This document shows positions 14,968 to 23,544 of a stretch of DNA of 28,850 nt, piece by piece. A program made the position numbers and the translations under genes. Source of the DNA: Hyphomicrobiales bacterium (GTDB taxonomy: Bacteria > Pseudomonadota > Alphaproteobacteria > Rhizobiales > JAJFHC01); assembly GCA_021775835.1 (NCBI GenBank), contig JAJFHC010000305.1, positions 1 through 28,850 of the forward strand, given 5' to 3'. Numbering within the stretch: position 1 is the stretch's first letter; every line of letters starts with the position of its first letter. The notes below the pieces were generated by a model. It did not search any database. It was not told the DNA's origin and was given only the letters and a program-made list of their open reading frames with translations.

Positions 14968-16262
14968 CGACACCTCTCGCCAGACGCGCGCTTGCGGCTT
15001 TTCCTGCCGGCATCTCGAACGGCGAGTTCGGCCTGCCGGAGGACCGTCTCGTGGTCATGGAGCGCGGTGAAGGGGCTAAGCTTTGGGACACGGCAGGACG
15101 GGAATACCTGGACTTCTCCATGGCCTGGGGCTCAGCTCTTGTCGGTCATGCCCGCCCTGAAGTGGTCGAGGCGGTACAGGCCCAGGTTCCCAACGGATCG
15201 AACTTTGCTTATCTCAACACCCATGCCCTTGAGGTTGCCGAAGAGATCGTCTCGGCCTGTCCCGGTATCGAGCGCCTGCGTTTCTGCGCATCCGGCACCG
15301 AGGCCACCATGTATTGCCAGCGCCTGGCACGGGCGGTTTCGGGCAAACGCGTCATACTGAAATTCGAAGGCGCCTATCACGGTGCCAACGAAGCCGGCGT
15401 GACCAGCCTGTTCCCGAGCAAGAACCTGGACTTCCCCCAACCGGAGCTGACCAGTGCGGGAACGCCGTCAGCCGCTGAAAACCTGTTGGTGGCGCCCTAC
15501 AACGACCTTGAGACCACAGCGGCTATCATCGCAGATCATGCCAAGGATCTGGCCGCTGTCATCATGGAACCGCTGCAACGGTGCACGCCACCGCGCGAAG
15601 GCTTTCTCGACGGTGTGCGGAAGCTCTGTACCGATCACAACGTACTGCTCATCTTCGATGAGGTGGTGACCGGTTTCCGCCTGGCCTACGGCGGAGCGCA
15701 GGAGTATTACGGCGTCATCCCCGATCTGGCAGCCTACGGCAAGGCGCTTGGCGGCGGTTATCCCATAGGCGCCTTCGGTGGCCGGGCAGACCTGATGGAA
15801 TGGGTCAACGAAAACCGCATCGGTGGCGACGACTACGTCTGGATGGCCTCTACACTCGGCGGCAATCCAATTTCCACGGCCGCGGCGAAAGCGACCTTGG
15901 GTGTCCTGCGCCAGGAGGGGACTTACGACCGGCTGCATTACCTCGGCAAGCGGCTTCGCAGCCGTATGGGCGAAGTGATCGGGGCTTTGGGCGAGCACGA
16001 GACGGCGCAGGTGATCGGCAGGGGACCTCTGGCCCAGATCGTTTTCACCAACGAAAAGCCCTACGACTACCGAGGCACGGCGCGCGGCGACAAGGTCAAG
16101 GCCCGCGCCTTGATGCTTGGGTTATTCGATCGGGGCGTTTTCCTCAATCCCATGGGCACCAAGCTCTATTTGTCCCTGGCTCATGACGAGCAGACAATCC
16201 TTGATTTTTCCGACAGGTTGGAAGACACCCTCACGGCCATGAAGAAGGCACAGGTGGCGTGA
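14964..16262 (+). CDS. pbfA: Class III PLP enzyme, PbfA-like (R)-1-hydroxy-2-aminoethylphosphonate ammonia-lyase
   Basis: The 432-residue protein has a class III aminotransferase fold: CASGTEATMYCQRLAR (108-123) binds the PLP phosphate, FDEVVTGFR (231-239) supplies the Asp for the pyridine nitrogen, and Lys260 in AAYGKALGGGYPIGAFGG forms the Schiff base. By sequence alone it could be a glutamate-1-semialdehyde-aminomutase-like or omega-transaminase. Its place between phnW and phnA-phnY matches PbfA, a lyase described in Vibrio that turns (R)-1-hydroxy-2-aminoethylphosphonate into phosphonoacetaldehyde and ammonia, widening the phnWAY pathway. The GTG start overlaps the phnW stop by four bases. 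The PbfA call is inference from context and fold; the PLP fold itself is certain. Confidence 0.75.
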   Translation: MTTPLARRALAAFPAGISNGEFGLPEDRLVVMERGEGAKLWDTAGREYLDFSMAWGSALVGHARPEVVEAVQAQVPNGSNFAYLNTHALEVAEEIVSACPGIERLRFCASGTEATMYCQRLARAVSGKRVILKFEGAYHGANEAGVTSLFPSKNLDFPQPELTSAGTPSAAENLLVAPYNDLETTAAIIADHAKDLAAVIMEPLQRCTPPREGFLDGVRKLCTDHNVLLIFDEVVTGFRLAYGGAQEYYGVIPDLAAYGKALGGGYPIGAFGGRADLMEWVNENRIGGDDYVWMASTLGGNPISTAAAKATLGVLRQEGTYDRLHYLGKRLRSRMGEVIGALGEHETAQVIGRGPLAQIVFTNEKPYDYRGTARGDKVKARALMLGLFDRGVFLNPMGTKLYLSLAHDEQTILDFSDRLEDTLTAMKKAQVA

Positions 16263-16360
16263 CCGAAGCAATCCTTCCCGCGCTGCAAGTCACAACGAAC
16301 ACATGACGGGCCGTCGGGCCCTTTCGCAGACCAGAATATGAACAAGACAGGTGAACTGAA

Positions 16361-17629
16361 ATGAGCACAAGAACCGTTGAAGCCAACGATCGCAATTACA
16401 ACTGGCCCAGCGAACCGACCGTGGTCGTCTGTGTCGATGGCAGCGAACGTGCCTATATCGACGAAGCTATCGCAGTGGGCCTGATGCCCTGGACCGCCAA
16501 CGTACTTAAAGCGGGAAGCGATCTGCCCGCATTCAGTGTGGTCCCCAGTTTTACTAACCCCAACAACCTGTCGATCGTGACCGGCCACCCGCCGGCAGTC
16601 CATGGCATCTCCGGCAACTTCTTCTATGACCGCGAGGCCGATGAGGAAGTCATGATGAACGACCCGAAATTCCTGTGGACCGGCACCATCATGGCAGCCT
16701 TTCAGGAAGCCGGCGCCAGCATCGCCGCTGTGACCGCCAAGGACAAACTGCGCAAGCTCCTGGGCCATGGTCTGACATACGGCGACGGCGGGGCGGTGTG
16801 TTTCTCGGCAGAAAGGTGCAACGCGACCACACTCGAAGAGCACGGTATCGACGATGCCCAGTCGTTCATCGGCTGCGATGTCCCCGACGTCTACAGCGCA
16901 TCCCTGAGTGAAGTTGTCTTCCAGGCAGGCGTCAAGCTGCTGGAGACCCGGCGTCCGGATCTGATGTATCTGTCGACCACGGATTTCATCCAGCACAAGT
17001 ATGCCCCTGGCGACCGTGAGGCCAATGACTTCTACGCCATGATGGACAGCTACTGGGCGAAACTCGATGCCCTGGGGGCCATCGTCGTCCTGACCGCCGA
17101 CCACGGCATGAACCCCATGCACAAGGAAGACGGAACACCCGACGTCGTTTATCTGCAGCCAATTCTGGACGACATGCTTGGCAAGGATGCCGCCCGGGTC
17201 ATTCTGCCGATTACCGACCCTTACGTCGTGCACCACGGCGCTCTGGGCGGGTTTGCGACGGCCTACCTTCCCGAAGGTGCCGATGCCGCCGACATCTGCG
17301 CCCGGTTGAATGCCATGGACAAGATCGAATGGGCTGGTACAGGCCACGAAGGGTGTGCCCGGTTCGGACTGCCAGAAGAACGCCTGGGCGATATCATTGT
17401 CATTTCTGCCCGCGACGTGGCGGTTGGTTCGAGCCCGGAACGCCACGACCTTTCCGCCCTGAAGGAGCCGCTTCGTTCCCATGGCGGGCTCTCCACCCAG
17501 GCCGTCCCCATGATCGTCAACCGTGTGGTTCACGGGATTGAAGAGGGACGCCGCATCCGCAATTTCGATGCCTTCGACATTGCCCTGAACCATGCCCAGA
17601 GCGCGACTTCTGTCGTCGCTGCCGAATAG
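16361..17629 (+). CDS. phnA: Phosphonoacetate hydrolase
   Basis: This 422-residue alkaline-phosphatase-superfamily enzyme hydrolyses the C-P bond of phosphonoacetate to acetate and phosphate using two zinc ions. All expected residues are visible: Asp26 (CVDGS), nucleophile Thr65 (PSFTNPNN), Asp208 and His212 (TTDFIQHKY), Asp247 and His248 (TADHGM), and His374 (RSHGGLS). They match the S. meliloti enzyme's ligand set with a constant shift of three. CAGGTG precedes the ATG. It lies 98 bases after the lyase gene; that gap holds a short GC hairpin (16308-16321) but no clear terminator. PhnY follows after 14 bases. Confidence 0.95.
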   Translation: MSTRTVEANDRNYNWPSEPTVVVCVDGSERAYIDEAIAVGLMPWTANVLKAGSDLPAFSVVPSFTNPNNLSIVTGHPPAVHGISGNFFYDREADEEVMMNDPKFLWTGTIMAAFQEAGASIAAVTAKDKLRKLLGHGLTYGDGGAVCFSAERCNATTLEEHGIDDAQSFIGCDVPDVYSASLSEVVFQAGVKLLETRRPDLMYLSTTDFIQHKYAPGDREANDFYAMMDSYWAKLDALGAIVVLTADHGMNPMHKEDGTPDVVYLQPILDDMLGKDAARVILPITDPYVVHHGALGGFATAYLPEGADAADICARLNAMDKIEWAGTGHEGCARFGLPEERLGDIIVISARDVAVGSSPERHDLSALKEPLRSHGGLSTQAVPMIVNRVVHGIEEGRRIRNFDAFDIALNHAQSATSVVAAE

Positions 17630-17643
17630 GAGATTGCAAGCCA

Positions 17644-19101
17644 ATGAGTCTCGCAGAAGCCACAACAGCCGTCCGTCATGAACCCATGCGGATTGCCGGT
17701 GAACAGGTCAACACCGACACTGTCATCGACGTCATGAACCCATACACCGGCGGTGTCGCCGGCACGGTGCCTGCCGGCAACGACGCGCACGCGCGCCGGG
17801 CCTTCGACATTGCGGCCGCCTACAAGTCCAAGCTGACCCGCTATGAGCGCCAGCAGATCCTGTTCCGGGCCGCCGAGTTGATCATCGAGCGCAAGGAAGA
17901 ACTGTCTGATGTCATTACCGCGGAACTGGGGATCTCCAAGAAGGATTCCTATTACGAATGCGGCCGGGCCTATGACGTGTTCACGCTGGCCGGCCAACTG
18001 GCGATCATCGACGATGGGCAGATCTTTTCCTGCGATCTGACACCGCAGGGTAAGGCGCGCAAGATCTTCACCCTGCGCGAGCCTCTGAACGCGATCAGCG
18101 CGATCACGCCGTTCAACCATCCTCTCAACATGGTGTCGCACAAGATCGCCCCTTCGGTTGCCAGCAACAACTGCATGGTTGTCAAGCCCACCGAACTGAC
18201 CCCGCTGACGGCTCTGTTGCTGGCGGACATCCTCTACGATGCCGGCCTGCCGCCGGAAATGCTTTCGGTAATTACCGGCATGCCCCAGGACATCGGCATG
18301 GAGATGATCACCAACGAGCACATTGACCTGATCACGTTTACCGGTGGTGTTCCTGTCGGCAAGATGATCGCCGAAAAAGCAGGGTATCGCCGCACGGTTC
18401 TGGAACTGGGCGGCAACGATCCCCTGATCATCATGGACGATCTCGACGATTCCGAACTCGACAAGGCGGCCGAACTGGCCGTTGCCGGTGCCACCAAGAA
18501 TTCCGGTCAGCGGTGCACCGCGGTCAAGCGCATTCTTGTCATGGACAAGGTTGCCGACCGGTTTGTGCCTTTGCTGCTCGAAAAAGCAAAGAAGATCAAG
18601 TTCGGCGATCCCATGGACCCGGACACCGATCTGGGCACGGTGATCAACGAGAAATCCGCTGCAATGTTCGAAGACCGTGTGGTCAAGGCCGAAGAGGCGG
18701 GCGCCAAGGTGCTCTACAACCCGGGCCGTGACGGCGCGCTGTTCCCGCCGACCGTGGTCGACGAGGTTGACTACACCACCGAGCTGGTGCGCGAGGAAAC
18801 TTTTGGTCCTGCAATCCCGGTTATCCGCTGCAAGGACATCGACGATTTGATCATGAAGTCGAATTCGACGGCCTTCGGCCTGTCGTCGGGCGTCTGCACC
18901 AATAACCTGCAGAACATCACACGCTTCATCCATGAGCTTAATGTGGGTACAGTAAACATCTGGGAAGTGCCGGGTTACCGTATCGAGATGTCGCCATTCG
19001 GCGGTATCAAGGACTCCGGTCTGGGCTACAAGGAAGGCGTTCTGGAAGCCATGAAGAGTTTTACGAACGTAAAAACTTATTCTTTGCCCTGGCCCGCATA
19101 A
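17644..19101 (+). CDS. phnY: Phosphonoacetaldehyde dehydrogenase
   Basis: The 485-residue aldehyde dehydrogenase oxidises phosphonoacetaldehyde to phosphonoacetate with NAD+. ALDH signatures are [13 protein letters not shown] (155-167, with Asn158 and His159), [14 protein letters not shown] in the cofactor site, Glu254 in LELGGNDP and catalytic Cys291 in [11 protein letters not shown]. The Arg-Cys pair at 290-291 and His159 agree with residues known from S. meliloti PhnY. AGGAG sits upstream of the ATG. The gene lies 14 bases after phnA and is the last enzyme gene before a strong hairpin at 19120-19151. A long antisense frame across it is a codon-bias shadow. Confidence 0.93.
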   Translation: MSLAEATTAVRHEPMRIAGEQVNTDTVIDVMNPYTGGVAGTVPAGNDAHARRAFDIAAAYKSKLTRYERQQILFRAAELIIERKEELSDVITAELGISKKDSYYECGRAYDVFTLAGQLAIIDDGQIFSCDLTPQGKARKIFTLREPLNAISAITPFNHPLNMVSHKIAPSVASNNCMVVKPTELTPLTALLLADILYDAGLPPEMLSVITGMPQDIGMEMITNEHIDLITFTGGVPVGKMIAEKAGYRRTVLELGGNDPLIIMDDLDDSELDKAAELAVAGATKNSGQRCTAVKRILVMDKVADRFVPLLLEKAKKIKFGDPMDPDTDLGTVINEKSAAMFEDRVVKAEEAGAKVLYNPGRDGALFPPTVVDEVDYTTELVREETFGPAIPVIRCKDIDDLIMKSNSTAFGLSSGVCTNNLQNITRFIHELNVGTVNIWEVPGYRIEMSPFGGIKDSGLGYKEGVLEAMKSFTNVKTYSLPWPA

Positions 19102-19119
19102 CACGTAATTTTGAGGTAC

Positions 19120-19151
19120 CCGAATGCCCGTGCCATGGTACGGGCATTCGG
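19120..19151 (+). terminator. 12-base perfect hairpin between phnY and the Na/Pi transporter gene
   Basis: CCGAATGCCCGT (19120-19131) pairs perfectly with ACGGGCATTCGG (19140-19151) across an 8-base loop. A T-run (TTTTTT, 19168-19173) follows only after about 16 bases, so it is not a textbook intrinsic terminator. It could partly end or attenuate the phosphonate transcript, or stabilise the upstream mRNA 3' end. It begins 18 bases after the phnY stop. Confidence 0.6.
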
Positions 19152-19191
19152 CGTCTCTAGTTCCTGGTTTTTTGAAAGGCGTAAACGCAAG

Positions 19192-20877
19192 TTGTCTGGA
19201 ACCGATCTGCTGATTGTCATCGCGGGTAGCGTCTCCCTCCTGTTATGGGGAACGCGCATGGCGCGCACGGGCTTCCTGCGTGCTTTCGGGGCCGAATTGC
19301 GCCAGTTTGTTGCCGCCAGTACAAGGAACAGGTTGCGGGCAGCGATTACCGGACTGGCCTCTGCCAGCCTGTTGCAGAGTTCGACCGCCGCCGCCCTGCT
19401 GGCGGCATCGTTTGCCAGTGCCGGTCTGCTGGACGTGGCCGCCGGTCTTGCCATCATGCTGGGCGCCGATGTCGGCAGTGCGCTGATCGCCCAGGTGTTC
19501 ACGTTGAACATTACCGGGTTCTGGCCGGCGCTCATGTTCGTCGGCTTTTTCCTGCATTCCTTCTTCTACGACCGGTCGCCGCGGATTAAACAATACGGCC
19601 GGATCACCATGGGTCTGGCCATGATGCTGCTGGGACTGCAGATGATTTCCGGTGCCTCAGGCGAGATGCGTGAAAGCGCGCTGGTGGCAACGGTTCTGGG
19701 ATCGTTGGAGAATGAGCCTGTCCTGGCGCTCCTCATCGCCATGGCGCTGACCTGGATCGCCCATTCCAGCCTGGCGGTCATTCTGCTGGTCGCCTCCCTT
19801 GCGGCTAGCGGTGTGCTCGCCGTTCCTCTGGCCCTGTGGCTGGTGCTGGGTGTCAACGCGGGCGCGGCCATCCCGGCCGTCATGATAACACTGTCGGAAG
19901 CGCCGGAAGCCCGCCGCATCGCCATCGGCAACATGATCTTCAGATGTACCGGTGTCCTGCTCACGCTGCCGTTCCTGTCATTGCTCCAACCCTACATTGC
20001 CTCACTGGACCCCGATCCTGGTCGCCAGGCCATGAACATGCACCTGGCGTTCAACCTGGGGCTTCTGGTCGTTTTCATCGGGTTTACGGGTCCGGTCGCC
20101 AGGCTCACCGGTGTGCTGATTCCAAAAGAACGGGAAGAAGACGATCCCGGCCGCCCGCGCTACCTCGACGACACCGCAAAGGAAGTGCCGTCCGTGGCCC
20201 TTGGCCTTGCCGCCCGCGAGACGCTGCGCATGGGGGATGCGGTGGAAACCATGCTGCGGCGGTCGATGGAAGCGCTGGAATCCAACAACGAGGCGTTGTG
20301 TGCCGAAATTCGGGCGATGGACGATCAGGTCGATGATCTCTATGAAGCGATCAAGCTCTACATGACCGACATGACCCGCCAGCAGCTCGAGGAAACCGAG
20401 ACAAGGCGCTGTTTTGAGATCATCTCCTTCACCACCAATCTCGAAAATGCGGGCGATGCCATCGACAAGAATCTGCTCGACGCGATCGAGGCCAAGATCC
20501 GCGGCGCCAAGATGTTTTCCGAAGAGGGCATGAACGAGTTGCGCGACATGCATGCCTATGTTCTCGATACCGGCAGCATGGCCATGTCGGTCTTCCTGGA
20601 CCGTGATGTTGCCGCCGCCCGGCGCCTGCTTGAACGCAAGGACGTCAGCCGTCAGATGGAACTCAGCGGCACCGAGTCTCACTTGCAAAGGTTGCGTTCA
20701 GGCCATGTTCAAAGCCTGGAAACTAGTGCAATCCATCTCGACATCCTGCGCGACCTGAAGCGTATCAACTCGCACTTCACGTCGATCGCCTATCCGATTC
20801 TCGATGACGCCGGCCTGCTGCGCAAGAACCGGCTCAAGAAGATCAAGGGCGAACTGGTGGAGAAGACCGAGACCTGA
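19192..20877 (+). CDS. Na/Pi cotransporter family protein with C-terminal PhoU-like domain
   Basis: From TTG 19192 the protein has 561 residues and starts (M)SGTDLLIVIAGSVSLLLWG, the usual start of this family. The frame is open back to 19111, but that would translate the hairpin, and GAAAGG at 19174-19179 can serve the TTG. The membrane domain has the two inverted Na/Pi signatures: LLQSSTAAALLAA (about residues 60-72) and a later AHSSLAVILLV. Residues about 335-545 form a PhoU-like helical bundle (AMDDQVDDLYEAIKLYMTDM). The family carries phosphate with sodium; bacterial NptA-type members can work in uptake or release. Placed right after the phosphonate enzymes, it would handle phosphate freed by PhnA. 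The direction of transport is not evident. Confidence 0.85.
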   Translation: MSGTDLLIVIAGSVSLLLWGTRMARTGFLRAFGAELRQFVAASTRNRLRAAITGLASASLLQSSTAAALLAASFASAGLLDVAAGLAIMLGADVGSALIAQVFTLNITGFWPALMFVGFFLHSFFYDRSPRIKQYGRITMGLAMMLLGLQMISGASGEMRESALVATVLGSLENEPVLALLIAMALTWIAHSSLAVILLVASLAASGVLAVPLALWLVLGVNAGAAIPAVMITLSEAPEARRIAIGNMIFRCTGVLLTLPFLSLLQPYIASLDPDPGRQAMNMHLAFNLGLLVVFIGFTGPVARLTGVLIPKEREEDDPGRPRYLDDTAKEVPSVALGLAARETLRMGDAVETMLRRSMEALESNNEALCAEIRAMDDQVDDLYEAIKLYMTDMTRQQLEETETRRCFEIISFTTNLENAGDAIDKNLLDAIEAKIRGAKMFSEEGMNELRDMHAYVLDTGSMAMSVFLDRDVAAARRLLERKDVSRQMELSGTESHLQRLRSGHVQSLETSAIHLDILRDLKRINSHFTSIAYPILDDAGLLRKNRLKKIKGELVEKTET

Positions 20878-20880
20878 TTG

Positions 20881-21339
20881 TCATCGGTCCCAGCCGTGCT
20901 CGGAGTAAGCCAAGCCGCCTTTGACCGCGTGAAGGGCGTGACGCACGTAACCCACCATCGTGTCAGGCAGGTCATTGTAGTCGAACCAACGTAGGTCGCT
21001 GCATTTGTCCGGTTCCCTGTTGAAGGGTTCGCCCGTCCAGGTTGAACACAAAAAGAAGAACGACAAACGCTCTTCACCTTCGGGGCGCAGGAAATCGAGT
21101 CGATGCAGAACGTGGGCGAAGGTCAGGTCCGTCGGGTCGATCGTGATCCCGGCTTCTTCCTGCGCCTCGCGAACGCAACCGGCCCTGGCGGTTTCCCGGC
21201 CGTCCAGATGTCCGGCGACCAGCGAGTAACTCCCGTCCCAGTACCCGGTCTGGAACCGCTCCAGCAGCAATACCTCACGACCGCGGTCGCGTTCCAGAAT
21301 GAGGTGAACCTCCGGCGTGATTTGAAAGCGGTCTGTCAT
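20881..21339 (-). CDS. Nudix hydrolase
   Basis: The 152-residue protein contains a complete Nudix box GX5EX7REUXEEXGU from Gly43 to Ile65: GHLDGRE, then REAQEEAGI with Glu58, Glu61 and Glu62 as Mg ligands. Nudix enzymes cleave nucleoside diphosphates linked to another group. The FLRPEGEERLSFFFLC and CSDLRWFDYNDLPDTMVGYVRHAL blocks resemble NUDIX proteins that act on (d)NTPs, but the substrate is not determined. It converges on the Na/Pi transporter gene with only 3 bases between stops, and no separate terminator is visible between them. It begins next to the 454-base gap to its right. Confidence 0.9.
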   Translation of the reverse strand: MTDRFQITPEVHLILERDRGREVLLLERFQTGYWDGSYSLVAGHLDGRETARAGCVREAQEEAGITIDPTDLTFAHVLHRLDFLRPEGEERLSFFFLCSTWTGEPFNREPDKCSDLRWFDYNDLPDTMVGYVRHALHAVKGGLAYSEHGWDR

Positions 21340-21529
21340 GCCACAGGCTTCTCACGATTCTCTCCGGCTGGTCCACCGAAGTTAAGTACGTCGCCACCAA
21401 GGGCAACTGTCAAATTCAGAGTTCTGTGCCGCGCCACTTGGTCCACACTATCTACTGGCAATGCAAACAGCTCAGTTCGGTCATCCTTGTTCGCGCCGTG
21501 TGCGGGACCGAGGACCCATGAAATCTCAT

Positions 21530-21548
21530 ATGTCCGTTATGCGGACAT
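21530..21548. repeat. Inverted repeat ATGTCCG-N5-CGGACAT
   Basis: A perfect 7-base inverted repeat with a TTATG centre lies in the gene-free stretch. No T-run follows, so it is not a terminator by pattern. It may be a remnant or an operator. Confidence 0.4.
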
Positions 21549-21721
21549 TGCCGCTCTCTAAATGGAATGTTGTCTAACCTGCGACAGGCTACCCATTGAC
21601 ACTTTGTGCCAACACCTGCCGTTCGGCGAAATGGTGGCATGACGGCTCCGAGCCCTTTTTGGGGCCCGCTGCCAATCTATTCCAAGGTCCGGTTTTAATT
21701 TCGAAACAAGGTGCAATGCGT

Positions 21722-21735
21722 TTGATGTAACTCAA
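21722..21735. promoter_or_regulatory. FNR-like box TTGATGTAACTCAA
   Basis: TTGAT-GTAA-CTCAA differs from the FNR consensus TTGAT-N4-ATCAA at one position. It lies 58 bases before the preferred ATG of the L-2-amino-thiazoline-4-carboxylate hydrolase-like gene, a plausible activator distance. Confidence 0.4.
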
Positions 21736-21793
21736 GGACCGAAGCGGTGTCACCCTACAGAATTTTGACGATTTCTTGAATAAGAGACGGATA

Positions 21794-22432
21794 ATGAACA
21801 TTGGTTTTATTCTCTATTTATGCGCCCCCAACACCGCGTTTAAGCGCGCTGCCATCCCCCAACTCAAGAAACGGTTTCCGGACGAATGGGCGCAAATCTG
21901 GGCTTCAACACGCGCATGGCAATCTCGGTTGGCTCCCACGCGCCCCCGCCACAGCGCCTCGGTCAATATCATGATGCGGCAAATGGAGTGGAACTGCGCC
22001 CTCCATCGCGGTCTGAGAGACTACGGCTTGGGTCACAACGAGGCCGGGCCGCTGGTCGAGGCTATCGGATTGGACGCTTATCGCCCCTCGCCGGTTATGT
22101 TGTTCAAGCTTTCGCGGCTCCGTAGTGCCAAACAGGACGAACGCGTCAAGTGGGTGCTGGGCTTGCTAATCCGGTATTTCTTCTCCGCTCCTTTCATTCA
22201 CCGGCATCTCCCTGTCGAGCCCGGCGAAGTGGTGGCGTTTGACGTTACCCTTTGTCCACTCGCCGACTATTTCAAGGACCAAGGGCTGCCTGAGTTGACC
22301 CCCTATGCGGCGTGCAATCTGGATCACGGTGCAGCACACGCATTTTGCGTTGACTTGGTTCGTTCACAAACCATCGCGGATGGCTCCGAGTATTGCGACT
22401 TCCGGTGGAGGTTTAAGGCATCGGAAACGTGA
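21794..22432 (+). CDS. L-2-amino-thiazoline-4-carboxylic acid hydrolase-like protein
   Basis: From ATG 21794, which follows GAGACGG, the protein has 212 residues; a TTG at 21776 in the same frame is less likely. The C-terminal block HGAAHAFCVDLVRSQTIADG and YCDFRWRF matches the end of the L-2-amino-thiazoline-4-carboxylic acid hydrolase family (Pfam ATC_hydrolase), where Cys and His residues are conserved. The named enzyme opens a thiazoline ring on the way to cysteine, but most family members are uncharacterised and may act on other substrates. The N-terminus is helical without a clear signal peptide. It stands alone, with the MDR gene 130 bases downstream and an FNR-like box upstream. Confidence 0.6.
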   Translation: MNIGFILYLCAPNTAFKRAAIPQLKKRFPDEWAQIWASTRAWQSRLAPTRPRHSASVNIMMRQMEWNCALHRGLRDYGLGHNEAGPLVEAIGLDAYRPSPVMLFKLSRLRSAKQDERVKWVLGLLIRYFFSAPFIHRHLPVEPGEVVAFDVTLCPLADYFKDQGLPELTPYAACNLDHGAAHAFCVDLVRSQTIADGSEYCDFRWRFKASET

Positions 22433-22562
22433 AATTTTGACGGCGAGGCAAGCGGACGCAGAAAACTCAAGCTCATGGTATTAAGCGTATGTCGGTGCAC
22501 AAATAGGCAGCCTTGATGCACATCAACGTTTTTTGAAACTCCCGCTGATAAGTTCAAAGCTT

Positions 22563-23528
22563 ATGACGGAACCAACGATGAAGGCCGTCGTCTACAATCG
22601 CTATGGCGGTCCGGAACAGCTTCGGATTTCAGACATCGAGATGCCGGATCCCAAAAAAGGTGAGGTTCGGGCAAAGGTATTGGCTTGTGCGGTTAATCTG
22701 TCCGACTGGGAATATCTGGTAGGCTCACCACTCTATTCCCGGTTGGTTGGCGGGCTGTTTCGGCCCAAAGTGCCAGTGCTCGGATCAGACATCGTTGGTG
22801 TAATCGACAAGCTGGGTGCAGATGTCACTGACTTGGAGATAGGCCAGCGTATCATGGGTGATTTTGTGATGACGCGCGGCGGGTTCACCGAATTCGCCTG
22901 TGTGCCCGCAAACCATGCGGTGGCAGTTCCCGATAGTCTGACCGATGAGGTCGCGGCATGTCTACCACAAGCTGGCGGGATTGCGGTGGCGGGAACCTCT
23001 GATCTGAAAAAGGGCACAAGATTGCTGATTAATGGCGCCGGTGGTGGTTCGGGCACAATGGCGCTGCAACTGGCCAAAGCCAAAGGGGTTCATGTGACTA
23101 CTGTGGACAATGACAAGAAGACCGAGTGGCTCAAAACCCTGGGAGCAGACGAAGTCATTGATTATAATAAGCTCAGTTTTACCAAAACCGGGCAGACATG
23201 GGATCGAATTCTGGACATGGTCGCAACGCGAGGACCGGGCGAGATATCCGAAGCATTGACCGAAAACGGAACCTATAAGGCCGTGGGCGGTCGTGTTCCG
23301 ATCCTGCTTTCACTAGTCATCGGCGGGTGGATGAGGTCCAAAAAGCAATCCATCGGGATGCTGCTCGTTCCCTCCGGACGAGAATTGACCGAACGCGTGG
23401 CCCACCTTGCAGTTGAAAAAAACATCACCCCGCATCTGGAAGCCGTGCTCCCGCTTTCGTCGGTTCCCGAGGCACTGTTGCGCACAGGGAAAGGTGAAGT
23501 CAGGGGCAAGATCGTGATCAAGCCGTAG
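22563..23528 (+). CDS. MDR-family NAD(P)-dependent alcohol dehydrogenase/quinone oxidoreductase
   Basis: From ATG 22563 the product has 321 residues; ATG 22578 (MKAVVYNRYGGPE) is an equally good start and the frame is open to 22533. The N-terminal GroES-like domain (GSDIVGVIDKLGADVTDLEIGQRIMGD) lacks the catalytic-zinc Cys/His set. The Rossmann domain has INGAGGGSGTMALQLAKAKG (NAD(P)-binding glycines) and LGADEVIDYNK. This is the zinc-independent quinone oxidoreductase branch of the medium-chain dehydrogenases, which reduces enones or quinones with NAD(P)H. It converges, with 16 bases between stops, on a second MDR gene on the other strand that shares the same RYGxPExL, LFRPxVxxLGxD pattern, so the two are paralogues. 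Confidence 0.85.
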   Translation: MTEPTMKAVVYNRYGGPEQLRISDIEMPDPKKGEVRAKVLACAVNLSDWEYLVGSPLYSRLVGGLFRPKVPVLGSDIVGVIDKLGADVTDLEIGQRIMGDFVMTRGGFTEFACVPANHAVAVPDSLTDEVAACLPQAGGIAVAGTSDLKKGTRLLINGAGGGSGTMALQLAKAKGVHVTTVDNDKKTEWLKTLGADEVIDYNKLSFTKTGQTWDRILDMVATRGPGEISEALTENGTYKAVGGRVPILLSLVIGGWMRSKKQSIGMLLVPSGRELTERVAHLAVEKNITPHLEAVLPLSSVPEALLRTGKGEVRGKIVIKP

Positions 23529-23544
23529 CCTTCTTTGCAGGCGC

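Larger units (their letters stand above)
21340..21793. other. 454-base region without a clear gene
   Basis: No open frame here has family resemblance. The region contains a hairpin-forming repeat at 21530-21548 and an FNR-like palindrome at 21722-21735, just ahead of the next gene. It is the junction between the phosphonate block and the more mixed gene content to the right. I see no inverted-repeat ends or target-site duplication that would mark an insertion. Confidence 0.5.

Noticed and set aside
16308..16321. GGGCC-GTCG-GGCCC hairpin between the lyase gene and phnA as a terminator
   Set aside because: It has only 5 base pairs and three Ts, and lies inside what is functionally one operon. 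At most it is a weak attenuator.
16181..17665. A 494-codon open frame antisense to phnA
   Set aside because: It has no family resemblance, whereas phnA on the other strand has every zinc ligand. It is a codon-bias shadow.
17530..19104. A 524-codon open frame antisense to phnY
   Set aside because: It mirrors phnY in a GC-rich genome. It has no recognisable domain, and the sense strand carries all dehydrogenase residues.
21646..21670. GCCC-TTTTTG-GGGC near 21655 as a terminator
   Set aside because: The stem is only four to five bases, and the T-run is in the loop rather than after it.
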